A program made the translations under genes and the position numbers. This document shows positions 47,167 to 55,767 of a stretch of DNA of 64,000 bases, in pieces (within the stretch, counting starts at the first letter, position 1; each line of letters starts with the position of its first letter). Origin of the DNA: Komagataeibacter oboediens. Lineage in GTDB: Bacteria; Pseudomonadota; Alphaproteobacteria; Acetobacterales; Acetobacteraceae. The notes under the pieces are model-generated. The model was not told where the DNA came from and searched no databases. It saw nothing but the letters and a program-made list of their open reading frames with translations. The stretch spans positions 1 through 64,000 of the forward strand of contig NZ_NKTX01000003.1 in the NCBI RefSeq assembly GCF_003207815.1. The letters are read 5' to 3'.

Positions 47167-47952
47167 ATGGCCGAGAGAATGACACAGATACCTGCCACTG
47201 ATGATCTGCCCGCCCGTATCCTTGTGGTGGAAGATGACCCTGGCATGCGCACCCTGATCGTCCGCGCCCTGCAGGGTGATGGCTACCGCGTGCGTGGTGT
47301 GCAGGACGGTCCCGAAATGTGGGACGCGCTGCGTGCGCAGGCTGCTGACCTGATCATCCTTGATGTCATGCTGCCGGGCACCAACGGGCTGGACCTGTGT
47401 CGCGGGCTGCGTGCCCAGTCCGAACCGGTGGTGCCGGGGGAGGCGCCGCTGACGGAAGTGCCGGTCATTATCGTTTCGGCGCGCGGTGAGGAGCTTGACC
47501 GCGTGCAGGGGCTGGAACTGGGCGCGGATGATTACGTGCCCAAGCCATTTGGCCAGAAGGAACTGCTTGCCCGCGTGCGCGCGGTACTGCGCCGCAGGGG
47601 CGGCGGGGTCACGACCCCAAGTGCGGGCCGCCAGCGCAAGGAAACCGTCCGCTTCGCCGGCTGGACGCTGGACCTGCGCCGTCGTGAACTGACGGATCCG
47701 TCCGGTACGGCGGTCGAGATTTCGGGGGCGGAGCATGACCTGCTGACCAGCTTCCTTGACAATCCGCAGCGTGTCATCGGCCGTGACCGGCTGCTGGAAC
47801 TGTCGCGTACCAGGCTGGGGGACGTGTCGGATCGCAGCGTGGATGTGCTGGTCAGCCGCCTGCGGCGCAAGCTGGGGCCGGATTCGGATGGGCTGATCCG
47901 TACCGTGCGCGGCATGGGCTATATCTTCACGTCGGAAGTGGAGCGGATCTGA
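47167..47952 (+). CDS. OmpR-family response regulator
   Basis: A 261-residue two-component regulator. The receiver domain (about 17-125) has ILVVEDDPGMRTLI, the phospho-Asp in LIILDVMLPGTNG, and VSARGEELDRVQGLELGADDYVPKPFG with the conserved Lys. The C-terminal winged helix (about 155-255; EISGAEHDLLTSFLDNPQRV, SDRSVDVLVSRLRRKL) is OmpR/PhoB-like and ends RTVRGMGYIF. A histidine kinase gene follows 12 bp downstream, so they form one pair. The start is 47167 or ATG 47179. The signal is not evident from sequence. Confidence 0.94.
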   Translation: MAERMTQIPATDDLPARILVVEDDPGMRTLIVRALQGDGYRVRGVQDGPEMWDALRAQAADLIILDVMLPGTNGLDLCRGLRAQSEPVVPGEAPLTEVPVIIVSARGEELDRVQGLELGADDYVPKPFGQKELLARVRAVLRRRGGGVTTPSAGRQRKETVRFAGWTLDLRRRELTDPSGTAVEISGAEHDLLTSFLDNPQRVIGRDRLLELSRTRLGDVSDRSVDVLVSRLRRKLGPDSDGLIRTVRGMGYIFTSEVERI

Positions 47953-47964
47953 CGGGATCAGGCC

Positions 47965-49347
47965 GTGACAGCGACCCGCCCTCCACAGCCCCCCCGCGCA
48001 CCGGAACCCGTGGCCAGGCGCATTACGCTATGGCCGCGTGGCCTGGTGGGGCGCGTCATGTTCGTGCTGCTGGCCGCCGTGGCGCTGGTCTTTGTCGGCA
48101 GTTCCGTCTTTTATGAAGAAGCCGAGACCTACACCATAGACGACGCCCAGCTGGAACAGGTGGGGGAGCGGCTGGTGATTGATGCCCGCGTGCTGGCCGC
48201 CACCCCCACATCGCAGCGCATGGTGCTGGCGGCCATGCTGTCCACCAATGACCTGACGGTTGACTGGCGCACCCCGGCGCAGCAGGGGGTGATGAAGGTG
48301 GAACCCCCATCGCTGCGCATGCTGCATGACCGGATGGCGGGGTCGCTTGCGGCATTGCGGGGCGATGCGCTGAACCTGTCGGGCACGATCGCGGCCACGG
48401 CGGATGTGCGCGGCACGTTACGCCTGCCCGATGGCAGTTACATGGGATTCCTTGCCCCCGCCATCCTGCAGCCGCACCATATGCAGCGCGGCATTGTCTC
48501 GGCGGCAATTCTGGCGGGGGCGGTGCTGCTGGCGGCGGGCATGCTCGTGCGCGCGCTCAGCATGCCGCTGCGTGCGCTGGCGGATGTGGCGGATACGGTC
48601 GGGTCAGGCCAGTGGGTGCCGCTGGAAAACAAGGGCCCGCGTGAAGTTCGTTATCTGGCCCGGGCCATCAATGACATGCAGGAACGCATCAACCGCCTGA
48701 TTGCCGACCGGACCGAGGCACTGGCCGCCGTGTCCCACGACCTGCGCACGCCACTGGCCCGCCTGCGTCTGCGCGCGGGCTTTCTGGAAGATGCGAACGC
48801 TCAGAAGGAAATCGAGGCCGACGTCACGGAAATGGAGGCCATGATTGCAGGCGTTCTGGCCTATCTGTCGGGGGAAAAGGACCCCGAACCCGCGCGGTCG
48901 GCCAACGTAGCCTCGATCCTGGCGACACGGGTGGATGATGATGCCGATCAGGGGCGCGACGTGACCTATGACGGGCCGGATCAGGCGCAGGCCGTGGTGC
49001 GTCCGCTTGCGCTCAAGCGCGTGCTGGGCAACCTGATCGACAATGCGGTGAATTATGGTGGCAACGCCCATGTCAGCCTGACGGTGACGGCGGACGCCCT
49101 GTGCATCCGGGTGGAGGATAACGGCCCCGGCCTGCCCGATGCCGAAATCGGGCGCGTGACGACACCCTTCTACCGTGTGGAAGGATCGCGTTCGCGCAGT
49201 ACCGGCGGCCTGGGCCTGGGGCTTGCGATCGTCAGTCGCGAAGTGGCGCGCGACGGGGGGCGCTTCCACCTGTACAACCGCCCGCAGGGGGGGCTGTGCG
49301 CGGAAATTGTCCTGCCACGCAATGCTGTGATACGTCCCGGCAGCTAA
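47965..49347 (+). CDS. EnvZ-like sensor histidine kinase
   Basis: A 460-residue membrane kinase starting at GTG 47965. TM1 (about 28-48) and TM2 (about 175-200) bracket a periplasmic sensor of about 125 residues. HAMP follows (about 195-250; SMPLRALADVADTVGSGQW). The dimerisation domain has SHDLRTPLARLRLRAG with the phospho-His, and the ATPase domain has NLIDNAVNYGG (N box), EDNGPGLPD (G1) and GGLGLGLAIV (G2). Architecture matches EnvZ/OmpR-type pairs. It is co-transcribed with the regulator upstream. The cue is unknown; osmotic or acid stress is a guess. Confidence 0.93.
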   Translation: MTATRPPQPPRAPEPVARRITLWPRGLVGRVMFVLLAAVALVFVGSSVFYEEAETYTIDDAQLEQVGERLVIDARVLAATPTSQRMVLAAMLSTNDLTVDWRTPAQQGVMKVEPPSLRMLHDRMAGSLAALRGDALNLSGTIAATADVRGTLRLPDGSYMGFLAPAILQPHHMQRGIVSAAILAGAVLLAAGMLVRALSMPLRALADVADTVGSGQWVPLENKGPREVRYLARAINDMQERINRLIADRTEALAAVSHDLRTPLARLRLRAGFLEDANAQKEIEADVTEMEAMIAGVLAYLSGEKDPEPARSANVASILATRVDDDADQGRDVTYDGPDQAQAVVRPLALKRVLGNLIDNAVNYGGNAHVSLTVTADALCIRVEDNGPGLPDAEIGRVTTPFYRVEGSRSRSTGGLGLGLAIVSREVARDGGRFHLYNRPQGGLCAEIVLPRNAVIRPGS

Positions 49348-49463
49348 AAGCGGGCCGGGCCCTGTCGTGTGGGGTTGGATTTACGCGCGCGTCGATCATA
49401 TAACAGGACTTGGGAAGTACGTTTGCATGTCCCGCTTTCCCGTCATGTCTGGAAGACCGAGCA

Positions 49464-50027
49464 ATGTTCATCGAAACAGAAGATACCCCCAATCCCGCAA
49501 CGCTGAAGTTCCTGCCGGGGCGCGAGATCATGGCCAACGGGGCCACGGCTGACTTCATCAGCCCCGATTCCGTGGCCGGGCGGTCGCGCCTTGCGGAAAT
49601 TCTGTTCGACCTTGACGGCGTGGCCCGCGTCTTTTTCGGAAATGACTTCGTTGCCGTGACCCGCAGCGACGCAACACAGTGGGATGACCTGCGTCCGCAG
49701 GTGCTGTCCGTGCTGGCTGATTACCTGGCCACAGGGCAGGCCGTGGTCGAAAGCGACGCGCAGGTGGTCGAGGATCTGATCGCGCCGGGGGATGAGGAAA
49801 TCGTGCAGCAGATCAAGGAACTGCTTGATACCCGCGTGCGCCCCGCCGTTGCGGGTGATGGCGGTGACATTGTATTCCGGGGGTATCGTGACGGGGTGGT
49901 GCGGCTGACCATGCAGGGTGCGTGTTCGGGATGCCCGTCGTCGCGCGCGACGCTCAAGCACGGGGTGGAGAACATGCTGCGCCATTATGTGCCGGAAGTG
50001 GTATCGGTAGAGCAGGTAGAGGCCTGA
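49464..50027 (+). CDS. Nfu-type iron-sulfur cluster carrier
   Basis: A 187-residue Fe-S transfer protein. The N-terminal Nfu_N domain (about 1-90) begins METEDTPNPATLKFLPG-like as MFIETEDTPNPATLKFLPG. The C-terminal NifU domain has DIVFRGYRDGVVRLTMQGAC and the CxxC motif in GACSGCPSSRATLKHG, which binds a 4Fe-4S cluster for delivery to apo-enzymes such as aconitase or lipoyl synthase. This two-domain layout equals mitochondrial NFU1. GGAAG lies about 11 nt before ATG 49464. It is followed 33 bp later by a nitroreductase. Confidence 0.93.
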   Translation: MFIETEDTPNPATLKFLPGREIMANGATADFISPDSVAGRSRLAEILFDLDGVARVFFGNDFVAVTRSDATQWDDLRPQVLSVLADYLATGQAVVESDAQVVEDLIAPGDEEIVQQIKELLDTRVRPAVAGDGGDIVFRGYRDGVVRLTMQGACSGCPSSRATLKHGVENMLRHYVPEVVSVEQVEA

Positions 50028-50060
50028 TCGGCAGGTCTGCGCGTAGTCTGGGAATGTTTC

Positions 50061-50645
50061 ATGGCGCTTGATGACGCTGGGCTTGATCTTCTGTTTCGTA
50101 CCGCACGCACGCCGGTGGCGTGGAATGACCGGCCCGTGGGGCAGGATACGCTGCGGCAGCTGTACGATCTGGTCCGCCTTGGCCCGACATCGGGTAACTG
50201 CTGCCCCGGGCGTTTCGTGTTCATTACGACCGAAAGCTGCCGTGAGCGCCTGCGTCCCGCGCTGTCGGCGGGAAACGTGCAGCGCGTGATGACCGCCCCG
50301 GTCACCGTGATCGTGGCGCATGACCCACTGTTCTTTGACCGCATGGATACGCTTAATTCCGCCCCGGATGTGCGGCAGTGGTTTGCAGCCGATGTGGGAC
50401 TGGCGGAAGAAACGGCCTTTCGCAATGGCACGTTGCAGGGCGCGTACCTGATCATGGCCGCGCGGGCGCTTGGCCTGTCGGTGCTGCCGCTGTCGGGGTT
50501 CGATGGCGCGATGGTGGAAGACAGCTTTCTGGCGCAGAAGGGCTGGCAGGCCAATTTCCTTGTCTGTCTGGGTTATACGGATGGACCGCCACCCACGCCC
50601 CGTGCCCCGCGCCCGGATTTCGATGATGCCTGTGTGATTGTATAG
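50061..50645 (+). CDS. RutE/HadB-like nitroreductase family protein
   Basis: A 194-residue FMN flavoprotein. Text such as LRQLYDLVRLGPTSGNCCPGRFVFI, RLRPALSAGNVQRVMTAPVT and EETAFRNGTLQGAYLIMAARALGL resembles RutE (malonic semialdehyde reductase of pyrimidine catabolism) strongly. No other rut genes are in the window, so a general nitro- or enone-reductase role is equally likely. It lies 3 bp upstream of tsaB. Confidence 0.87.
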   Translation: MALDDAGLDLLFRTARTPVAWNDRPVGQDTLRQLYDLVRLGPTSGNCCPGRFVFITTESCRERLRPALSAGNVQRVMTAPVTVIVAHDPLFFDRMDTLNSAPDVRQWFAADVGLAEETAFRNGTLQGAYLIMAARALGLSVLPLSGFDGAMVEDSFLAQKGWQANFLVCLGYTDGPPPTPRAPRPDFDDACVIV

Positions 50646-50648
50646 GTC

Positions 50649-51362
50649 ATGCGGATTCTGGTGATGGACGGCAGCGCCACCGGGACGCAGGCGCGTGCCG
50701 TGATTGCCTGCCTTGTGCTGGGTGATGATGGTGTCCTGTCTGTCCTTGCGACGCGTGAGGCAACCGGACGTGGCGCGGCGGAACAGTTTCCCCTGCTGGC
50801 AACCGAACTGTTCGCGCAGTGCGGCTGGACCCATGTCATGCCCGAACTGGTTGGCGTGGTCGTCGGACCGGGATCGTTCACGGGACTGCGGGCCTCGCTG
50901 GCCTTTGCCCATGGGCTTGCCGCGGGCAGTGGCTGTGCCGTCATGGGCATGACCGGGGGGGAAGCCATGGCCGACGCCCTGCGTCATCTGGCCCGGCAAC
51001 AGGCGGCGCGTCCGGTGTGCTGCACCGTTGCACGACGGGGACGGGTCTTTGTCGAAATGCTGGCGGATGGGGATGGGGCGGGAAGTGTGTCCGCCCATAT
51101 GCTCGATATGCTTGAACTGCCGCCCGGTCGCTTGCTGCTGGCGGGAAATGCGGCGGAAGATGTGGCGCAGGCATTGTCACGGCGCATGGATGTGCGGACA
51201 TGCAACCTGATGCAGCCTGACCCCGTGGGCATTGCTACGGTGGCCCTGCGTCGTTTCTGCGGCCATCTGCCGCCCCGTGCGGCCCAGCCGCTTTATGTCG
51301 ATGCGCCGGAGGCCAAACTGCCTGCGGCTGGCCTGCGGCCCGCCCCCACCGATACGCCATGA
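50649..51362 (+). CDS. tsaB: tRNA threonylcarbamoyladenosine biosynthesis protein TsaB
   Basis: A 237-residue inactive paralogue of the t6A ligase TsaD; it scaffolds the TsaB-TsaD-TsaE complex. ILVMDGSATGTQARAVIACL begins the ASKHA-like fold and GVVVGPGSFTGLRASLAFAHGLA is the hallmark motif. The C-terminal part, poorer in conservation, is Ala-rich. The ATGA overlap with rimI indicates coupling, an order (tsaB-rimI) widespread in bacteria. Confidence 0.94.
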   Translation: MRILVMDGSATGTQARAVIACLVLGDDGVLSVLATREATGRGAAEQFPLLATELFAQCGWTHVMPELVGVVVGPGSFTGLRASLAFAHGLAAGSGCAVMGMTGGEAMADALRHLARQQAARPVCCTVARRGRVFVEMLADGDGAGSVSAHMLDMLELPPGRLLLAGNAAEDVAQALSRRMDVRTCNLMQPDPVGIATVALRRFCGHLPPRAAQPLYVDAPEAKLPAAGLRPAPTDTP

Positions 51363-51793
51363 CCCTGTCCCCCCGGCCCGCCAGCGCGCGGGCCACGTTG
51401 CTGGCCCATATCCATGCGCGGGCGTTCCCCCCTACTCACCGGTGGGATGCGCAGGCCATGCAGGCCCTGCTGGACATGCCGGGTGTTTCTGTCGTGATGG
51501 CGGAAGGGGGCACTCCTGCCTTCATCATGGTCCGCACCGTGTTTGATGAAGCCGAGATCCTGACCTTTGCCGTGGACCCGGCATGGCAGCGGCGCGGTAT
51601 CGGGCGCGACCTGCTGGCGCGCTGTATGCGGCAGGCGGGCCAGGCAGGCGCGCGGACCCTGTTTCTGGAAGTGGCGCGCGATAATGCTCCCGCCATGGCA
51701 CTGTACCGCACGAGTGGATTCGTGCAGGCGGGTGTACGGCGCAATTATTACCCCGATGGGATGGATGCCTGCGTCATGCAGCGGGAGATTTGA
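51359..51793 (+). CDS. rimI: Ribosomal-protein-alanine N-acetyltransferase RimI
   Basis: A 144-residue GNAT-fold enzyme that acetylates the N-terminal Ala of S18. ILTFAVDPAWQRRGIGRDLLARCM holds the acetyl-CoA Q/R-x-x-G-x-G/A motif (RRGIGRDL). RTLFLEVARDNAPAMALYRTSGF is the following RimI motif. The first about 25 residues are a little longer than E. coli RimI. The last 20 bp overlap the convergent TusA-like gene. Confidence 0.9.
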   Translation: MTLSPRPASARATLLAHIHARAFPPTHRWDAQAMQALLDMPGVSVVMAEGGTPAFIMVRTVFDEAEILTFAVDPAWQRRGIGRDLLARCMRQAGQAGARTLFLEVARDNAPAMALYRTSGFVQAGVRRNYYPDGMDACVMQREI

Positions 51794-52022
51794 GGACGGT
51801 CAGCCGGTGTGTCATGCCATCTGTTTCTGTCTGTATTTCTTCTACAACATGACCAAGCAGCTTCAGGCTGCGTGAAACATTGTCCAGCGGGGTGGTGCCG
51901 CGCAGTCGGACAAGCAGTTTTCCCCCGGCAGGAAGTCTGTCAAGTGCCAACCTGGTACGCACGAAAGTCATCGGGCATACTTCATGGGTGATATCTATTT
52001 CTGCCATATCAATATCAGACAT
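51774..52022 (-). CDS. TusA-family sulfur carrier protein
   Basis: An 82-residue TusA/YeeD-type protein. ITHEVCPMTFVRTRLALDRL contains the conserved C-P motif with the sulfur-carrying Cys, and the rest fits the two-layer alpha-beta fold. Family members pass persulfide sulfur in tRNA thiolation or molybdenum cofactor routes, or regulate sulfur oxidation. ATG 52022 or the in-frame ATG 52007 could be used; neither has a strong ribosome binding site. It points leftward between rimI and mucR, overlapping rimI by 20 bp. Confidence 0.83.
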   Translation of the reverse strand: MSDIDMAEIDITHEVCPMTFVRTRLALDRLPAGGKLLVRLRGTTPLDNVSRSLKLLGHVVEEIQTETDGMTHRLTVLKSPAA

Positions 52023-52061
52023 ATTACCACGAAACCTTTGTTGTTACCTGTTGCGATCCGT

Positions 52062-52097
52062 CTGGAATTATTTATATAGGGTACATCATTATTCCAG
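52062..52097. promoter_or_regulatory. Inverted repeat around a TATATA box upstream of mucR
   Basis: CTGGAATTAT (52062-52071) and ATTATTCCAG (52088-52097) pair with one mismatch, and TATATA near 52073 sits between the arms. MucR/Ros proteins bind AT-rich sites at their own promoters, so autoregulation is plausible. Inference from position. Confidence 0.5.
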
Positions 52098-52115
52098 AGC
52101 GACAGGATCAGATTA

Positions 52116-52520
52116 ATGGCCGATGCAGCGGCAGAAGTGGAAGTACGGGAACTGGCCGCCGAAATCGTTTCGGCATACGTATCCCGCAATGAACTTGACG
52201 CGGATACCCTTCCCGATCTGATTCACCGGGTTTATGAAGCCGTGGCCTCCCTCGGGCGTGCGGAACCAGTGCCTGAGAAGCCGGTGCCCGCTGTCCCCCT
52301 CAAGAAATCGGTTTTCCCCGATTACATCGTCTGCCTTGAGGACGGAAAGAAGCTCAAGATGCTCAAGCGTCACCTCAAGACCGCTTATAACATGACGCCT
52401 GATGAATACCGTGAACGATGGGGGCTGCCCCATGATTACCCCATGGTGGCGCCCAACTATGCCAGCCATCGGTCGTCGCTTGCACGCAAGATCGGCCTTG
52501 GCACCAAACGTGAGGACTGA
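52116..52520 (+). CDS. mucR: MucR/Ros-family zinc-finger regulator
   Basis: A 134-residue regulator. The N-terminal oligomerisation region (about 1-60) precedes the finger VCLEDGKKLKMLKRHLKTAY (about 71-90), then NMTPDEYRERWGLPHDYPM. In classic MucR the ligands are Cys, Asp, His and His, spaced C-x2-D-x9-H-x3-H. Here Cys, Asp and the first His are present, but the fourth position is Ala (KTAYN). Some Ros homologues without all ligands still fold. It acts as a global repressor or nucleoid-like silencer of AT-rich DNA in alphaproteobacteria. It is 58 bp upstream of fur. Confidence 0.9.
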   Translation: MADAAAEVEVRELAAEIVSAYVSRNELDADTLPDLIHRVYEAVASLGRAEPVPEKPVPAVPLKKSVFPDYIVCLEDGKKLKMLKRHLKTAYNMTPDEYRERWGLPHDYPMVAPNYASHRSSLARKIGLGTKRED

Positions 52521-52578
52521 ACCACACGGAGTGTGGTAGTGTGGACAGGTATCTGCATGATCGGCTACGCCCGTAAAC

Positions 52579-53070
52579 ATGGCACCAGACAGTAACGGAC
52601 TACAGACCCGCATTGAACGCATGTGCACCGAACGCGGCCTGAAAATGACAGGCCAGCGACGGGTGATCGCGCGTGTCCTGTCTGAAGCCCATGACCACCC
52701 GGATGTGGAAGAGCTATATCGTCGCGCCTCCCAGCTGGACGGGCGTATTTCGGTTGCCACGGTATATCGCACCGTGCGCCTGCTGGAAGAAAACGGCATT
52801 CTCGAACGTCGTGACTTTGGCGGTGGCCGGGCCCGTTACGAAGCGACGGAAGAAGGCGACCACTATCACCTGATCGATGTGGAAAGCGGACAGGTGGTGG
52901 AATTCACCCATGCCGACCATGCCGAGCTGTTGCGCAGGATTACGGCCGAACTCGGGTTCGAACTGGTCTCGCACCGACTGGAACTGTTTGCGCGCAGGCT
53001 GCCCGACGTGGCAGAAGAACAGACGGGCCAGATGGCGCAAACGCAGCGGAAAGGCAGGTCACGGCCTTGA
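52579..53070 (+). CDS. fur: Ferric/metal uptake regulator Fur (Mur type)
   Basis: A 163-residue Fur-family repressor. The winged helix (about 15-80; LKMTGQRRVIARVLSEAHDH, ISVATVYRTVRLLEENGIL) precedes the dimerisation domain. The usual CxxC zinc motif is absent: the His site reads EEGDHYHLIDVESGQVVEF, as in alphaproteobacterial Fur/Mur proteins that respond to Mn or Fe-Mn status while Irr and RirA control iron. A Gln/Arg/Lys-rich tail ends it. The stop overlaps the next start by TTGA, so the OlsB-like gene is translated with it. Confidence 0.92.
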   Translation: MAPDSNGLQTRIERMCTERGLKMTGQRRVIARVLSEAHDHPDVEELYRRASQLDGRISVATVYRTVRLLEENGILERRDFGGGRARYEATEEGDHYHLIDVESGQVVEFTHADHAELLRRITAELGFELVSHRLELFARRLPDVAEEQTGQMAQTQRKGRSRP

Positions 53071-53912
53071 GTATCGAGAAAACCATACAGTCCCTTTCTA
53101 CCCTGGACCTGGAACGCAACGGTTTTCCTGAATTGCGGGGGGGAAACCTTGGCGTCCGGATCGCCACGACGGACGAGGAACGCGACGCCGCCCAGGCGCT
53201 GCGGTACCGGGTGTTCTATGAGGAAATGGGGGCCAGACCCGATTCCCGTACCGAGCGCCTGAAGCGGGATATTGATGAATTCGATGAATATGCCGATCAC
53301 CTTCTGGTGATCGATCATGCCATTTCATCGGGTGCCAGGGGCGTGGTCGGTACCTACCGGCTGATGCAGGGGGATGCTGCCCGGAAGCTGGGCAAATTCT
53401 ATACCTCCAGCGAATACGACATTTCGCCCCTGACCGAATTTCCCGGTCGCCTTCTGGAAGTGGGCCGGTCGTGCGTGGATATGAACTATCGCGGTCGCGC
53501 GGCCATGCAGCTGTTGTGGCGTGGCATTGCGTCCTACATTTTCCTGCACCGGATTGATGTGCTGTTCGGTTGCGCCAGCCTGCCGGGCACCGATCCCGAT
53601 GCGCTGTCGGATGAACTGACCTACCTGTACCACAATCACCTTGCCCCGCCCGCGCTGCGGGTGCGCGCCCTGCCTGAACGCAGGGTGGAAATGCTGCGTG
53701 CGGACCCGCAGCTGCTGGACCACCGGCGGTCGCTGGCGCGCCTGCCGCCCCTGATAAAGGGCTACCTGCGGCTGGGTGGGTATGTGGGCGATGGCGCCGT
53801 GATTGATGAACAGTTCAACACCACCGATGTTGCAGTACTGGTCAAGAGCGAACTGCTGGCTGATAAGTATTACCGCCATTACGAACGTCGCCTGCGTGAC
53901 GCGCTGGACTGA
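53067..53912 (+). CDS. olsB: Ornithine N-acyltransferase (OlsB-like GNAT)
   Basis: A 281-residue GNAT-like acyltransferase starting at TTG 53067. LGVRIATTDEERDAAQALRYRVFYEEMGA begins the conserved OlsB region; FDEYADHLLVID and FPGRLLEVGRSCVDMNYRGR follow, and FGCASLPGTDPDALSDEL is characteristic. OlsB attaches a 3-hydroxy fatty acid to ornithine in ornithine lipid synthesis, abundant in acetic acid bacteria. The O-acyltransferase OlsA is not beside it. It is coupled to fur by a TTGA overlap, so Fur and membrane lipid synthesis share a transcript. Confidence 0.8.
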   Translation: MSIEKTIQSLSTLDLERNGFPELRGGNLGVRIATTDEERDAAQALRYRVFYEEMGARPDSRTERLKRDIDEFDEYADHLLVIDHAISSGARGVVGTYRLMQGDAARKLGKFYTSSEYDISPLTEFPGRLLEVGRSCVDMNYRGRAAMQLLWRGIASYIFLHRIDVLFGCASLPGTDPDALSDELTYLYHNHLAPPALRVRALPERRVEMLRADPQLLDHRRSLARLPPLIKGYLRLGGYVGDGAVIDEQFNTTDVAVLVKSELLADKYYRHYERRLRDALD

Positions 53913-53949
53913 CCCCGCAATCCACAGGGGGGGCGGGTCGCGACGCTCC

Positions 53950-55500
53950 ATGATGTTCCTGTACACGCTGTATATGAAGCTTGCGCGCCTGCACGGGTGG
54001 CGGGCCGATCTGGCCATGCTGCTGGCGGGTGGGGTGTATGCCCTTGCGTTTCCACCGTTGCATGCGGTGGTGGTCCTGCCGGTCGCCTTCTGCCTGCTGG
54101 CGCTGGCGATCGATCACGCGGCCGACTGGCGTGGGGCCGCGCGGCGTGGCTTCATGTTCGCGATGGGGTTTCATACCATCGGCCTGTACTGGCTCATGTA
54201 TGCCATCCTGCTGCGCGCGGATGATTTCTGGTGGCTGGTGCCGCTGGCATCGCCCGGCTGCGCGGTGATCCTTGCCCCGCTCAGTGCGCTCTCCGCCGGG
54301 TTGAGCCGCCTTGTGCCGCGTGGCACGGGCCGTCTGCTGGTCCTGTCCGCCCTGTGGACGGTGACGGATATGGCGCGGGTGTACGTGTTCAGCGGTTTTC
54401 CATGGAACCCGCCGGGCAGCGTATGGGAATTCCCCGGTCTTGCCGGCGATATCATGATCCAGCCTGCCGCATGGATCGGGGTGGACGGACTGACCCTGCT
54501 GACCTGTATCGTGGCGCTGGCCCCGCTATATGGTCGTGCTGGCCGCCGGGCCTGTCTCGCGCTGATGGTGGTGTGGATTGGCTGTGGCGTGGCACGCTTC
54601 AGCAGCATCCATGACACCTATCTCCATAATCCCGAAGTCGTGCTGGTGCAGGGCAACGTGCCCGAGACGGACAAGATCGCAGGCAATTCAGACGTGGCGA
54701 TTTTCCGTCGTTACCTTGCCCTGACCCATCAGGGGGTGGCGCAGGGCCTGCAGCAGGCTGCGGGTACGCGCCCCGTTGTGTTCGCATGGCCGGAATCGGC
54801 ATTTCCGGGCCTGCTGCTGGAAGATGATATTGCGCGCCCCATGATCATGCGGGCGGGGCAGGGAGCTGCAGCCGGCATTATTGGTAGCGTGCGCTGGCTG
54901 GAGGATGATCACCACTGGCGCAACAGCATGGTGGCCCTGATGCCGCCCGACGGCGCGGGGTCCATGGTGTATGACAAGGCGCATCTGGTTCCCTTTGGAG
55001 AATACCAGCCCGCCTTCCTGCCCTTCCATGTTGTGCCGGGTGAGGGCATGACCCCAGGCCCCGGTGTGCGGACGTGGCATCTCCCCGGTATTGCGCCGGT
55101 GGGACCGCTGATCTGTTACGAAGTGATTTTTTCAGGTCAGGTGACAGCCCCGCATGACCGGCCCGACTGGCTTATGAACAGCACCAACGACGCCTGGTAT
55201 GGCAACAGCGCCGGGCCCCGCCAGCATCTGGCCGCCGTGCGTATCCGTGCGGTGGAGGAAGGGCTGCCGGTTGCCCGTGCCGCCAATACCGGCATCTCGG
55301 CCGTGTTTGACGGGCGGGGACATGAACTGGCGCGGCTGGGCTGGGACCGTCAGGGTGTGCTGGTGCATGCCGTGCCCGATGCCCTGCCGCTGACTGTTTT
55401 CGGGCGGTACGGGCGTCTGGTGCCGTTGCTGCTGGCTGTTTTACTGGGGCTGTGCGGCGTGTGGTACGCAGGTCGACAGGGTAAAGCCGTTTTGTCATAA
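53950..55500 (+). CDS. lnt: Apolipoprotein N-acyltransferase
   Basis: A 516-residue inner-membrane enzyme adding the third acyl chain to lipoproteins. An N-terminal bundle of about six TM segments, including SGFPWNPPGSVW, is followed by a nitrilase-like domain with the catalytic triad: Glu in FAWPESAFPGLL, Lys in VYDKAHLVPFGEY and Cys in LICYEVIFSG. A final TM (about 492-510) ends the protein. ATG 53950 is used; ATG 53974 is the other option, and no good Shine-Dalgarno supports either. A gene-free AT-rich stretch follows before an XRE regulator. Confidence 0.95.
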   Translation: MMFLYTLYMKLARLHGWRADLAMLLAGGVYALAFPPLHAVVVLPVAFCLLALAIDHAADWRGAARRGFMFAMGFHTIGLYWLMYAILLRADDFWWLVPLASPGCAVILAPLSALSAGLSRLVPRGTGRLLVLSALWTVTDMARVYVFSGFPWNPPGSVWEFPGLAGDIMIQPAAWIGVDGLTLLTCIVALAPLYGRAGRRACLALMVVWIGCGVARFSSIHDTYLHNPEVVLVQGNVPETDKIAGNSDVAIFRRYLALTHQGVAQGLQQAAGTRPVVFAWPESAFPGLLLEDDIARPMIMRAGQGAAAGIIGSVRWLEDDHHWRNSMVALMPPDGAGSMVYDKAHLVPFGEYQPAFLPFHVVPGEGMTPGPGVRTWHLPGIAPVGPLICYEVIFSGQVTAPHDRPDWLMNSTNDAWYGNSAGPRQHLAAVRIRAVEEGLPVARAANTGISAVFDGRGHELARLGWDRQGVLVHAVPDALPLTVFGRYGRLVPLLLAVLLGLCGVWYAGRQGKAVLS

Positions 55501-55532
55501 CGGTTTTCCGCCATTTTTTTTGATCTTATTTA

Positions 55533-55585
55533 ATGCATTTAAAATGCATGAATATTTTCCTAATTCCCTGCTCGCCGTGCAGGGA
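55533..55585. promoter_or_regulatory. Palindromes in an AT-rich gap between lnt and the XRE gene
   Basis: ATGCATTT-a-AAATGCAT (55533-55549) is a perfect inverted repeat, and TCCCTGC/GCAGGGA (55565-55571 and 55579-55585) forms a small hairpin. The 267-bp gap is clearly more AT-rich than its surroundings and holds no convincing gene. It may contain the XRE promoter and operator. Confidence 0.4.
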
Positions 55586-55767
55586 CAGGTTATTTATGTA
55601 ATGCTTTGGTCCGGTACTCTGGAAATTCGGGTCAATAACGGATTTATTGTAGCTGTAGTTGATTTAAAAAATCTTAACGCCCACCGTGAATGGCTGGCGT
55701 ATTTTAATTTCCAGCCGGTCTGGAGATAGCAGGTAGGGAAGGTAAGACCATTATTGTGACGGGGAAA

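Noticed and set aside
55520-55729. Small open frame of 69 codons after lnt
   Set aside because: It has no ribosome binding site or recognisable domain, and it lies in AT-rich intergenic sequence with palindromes.
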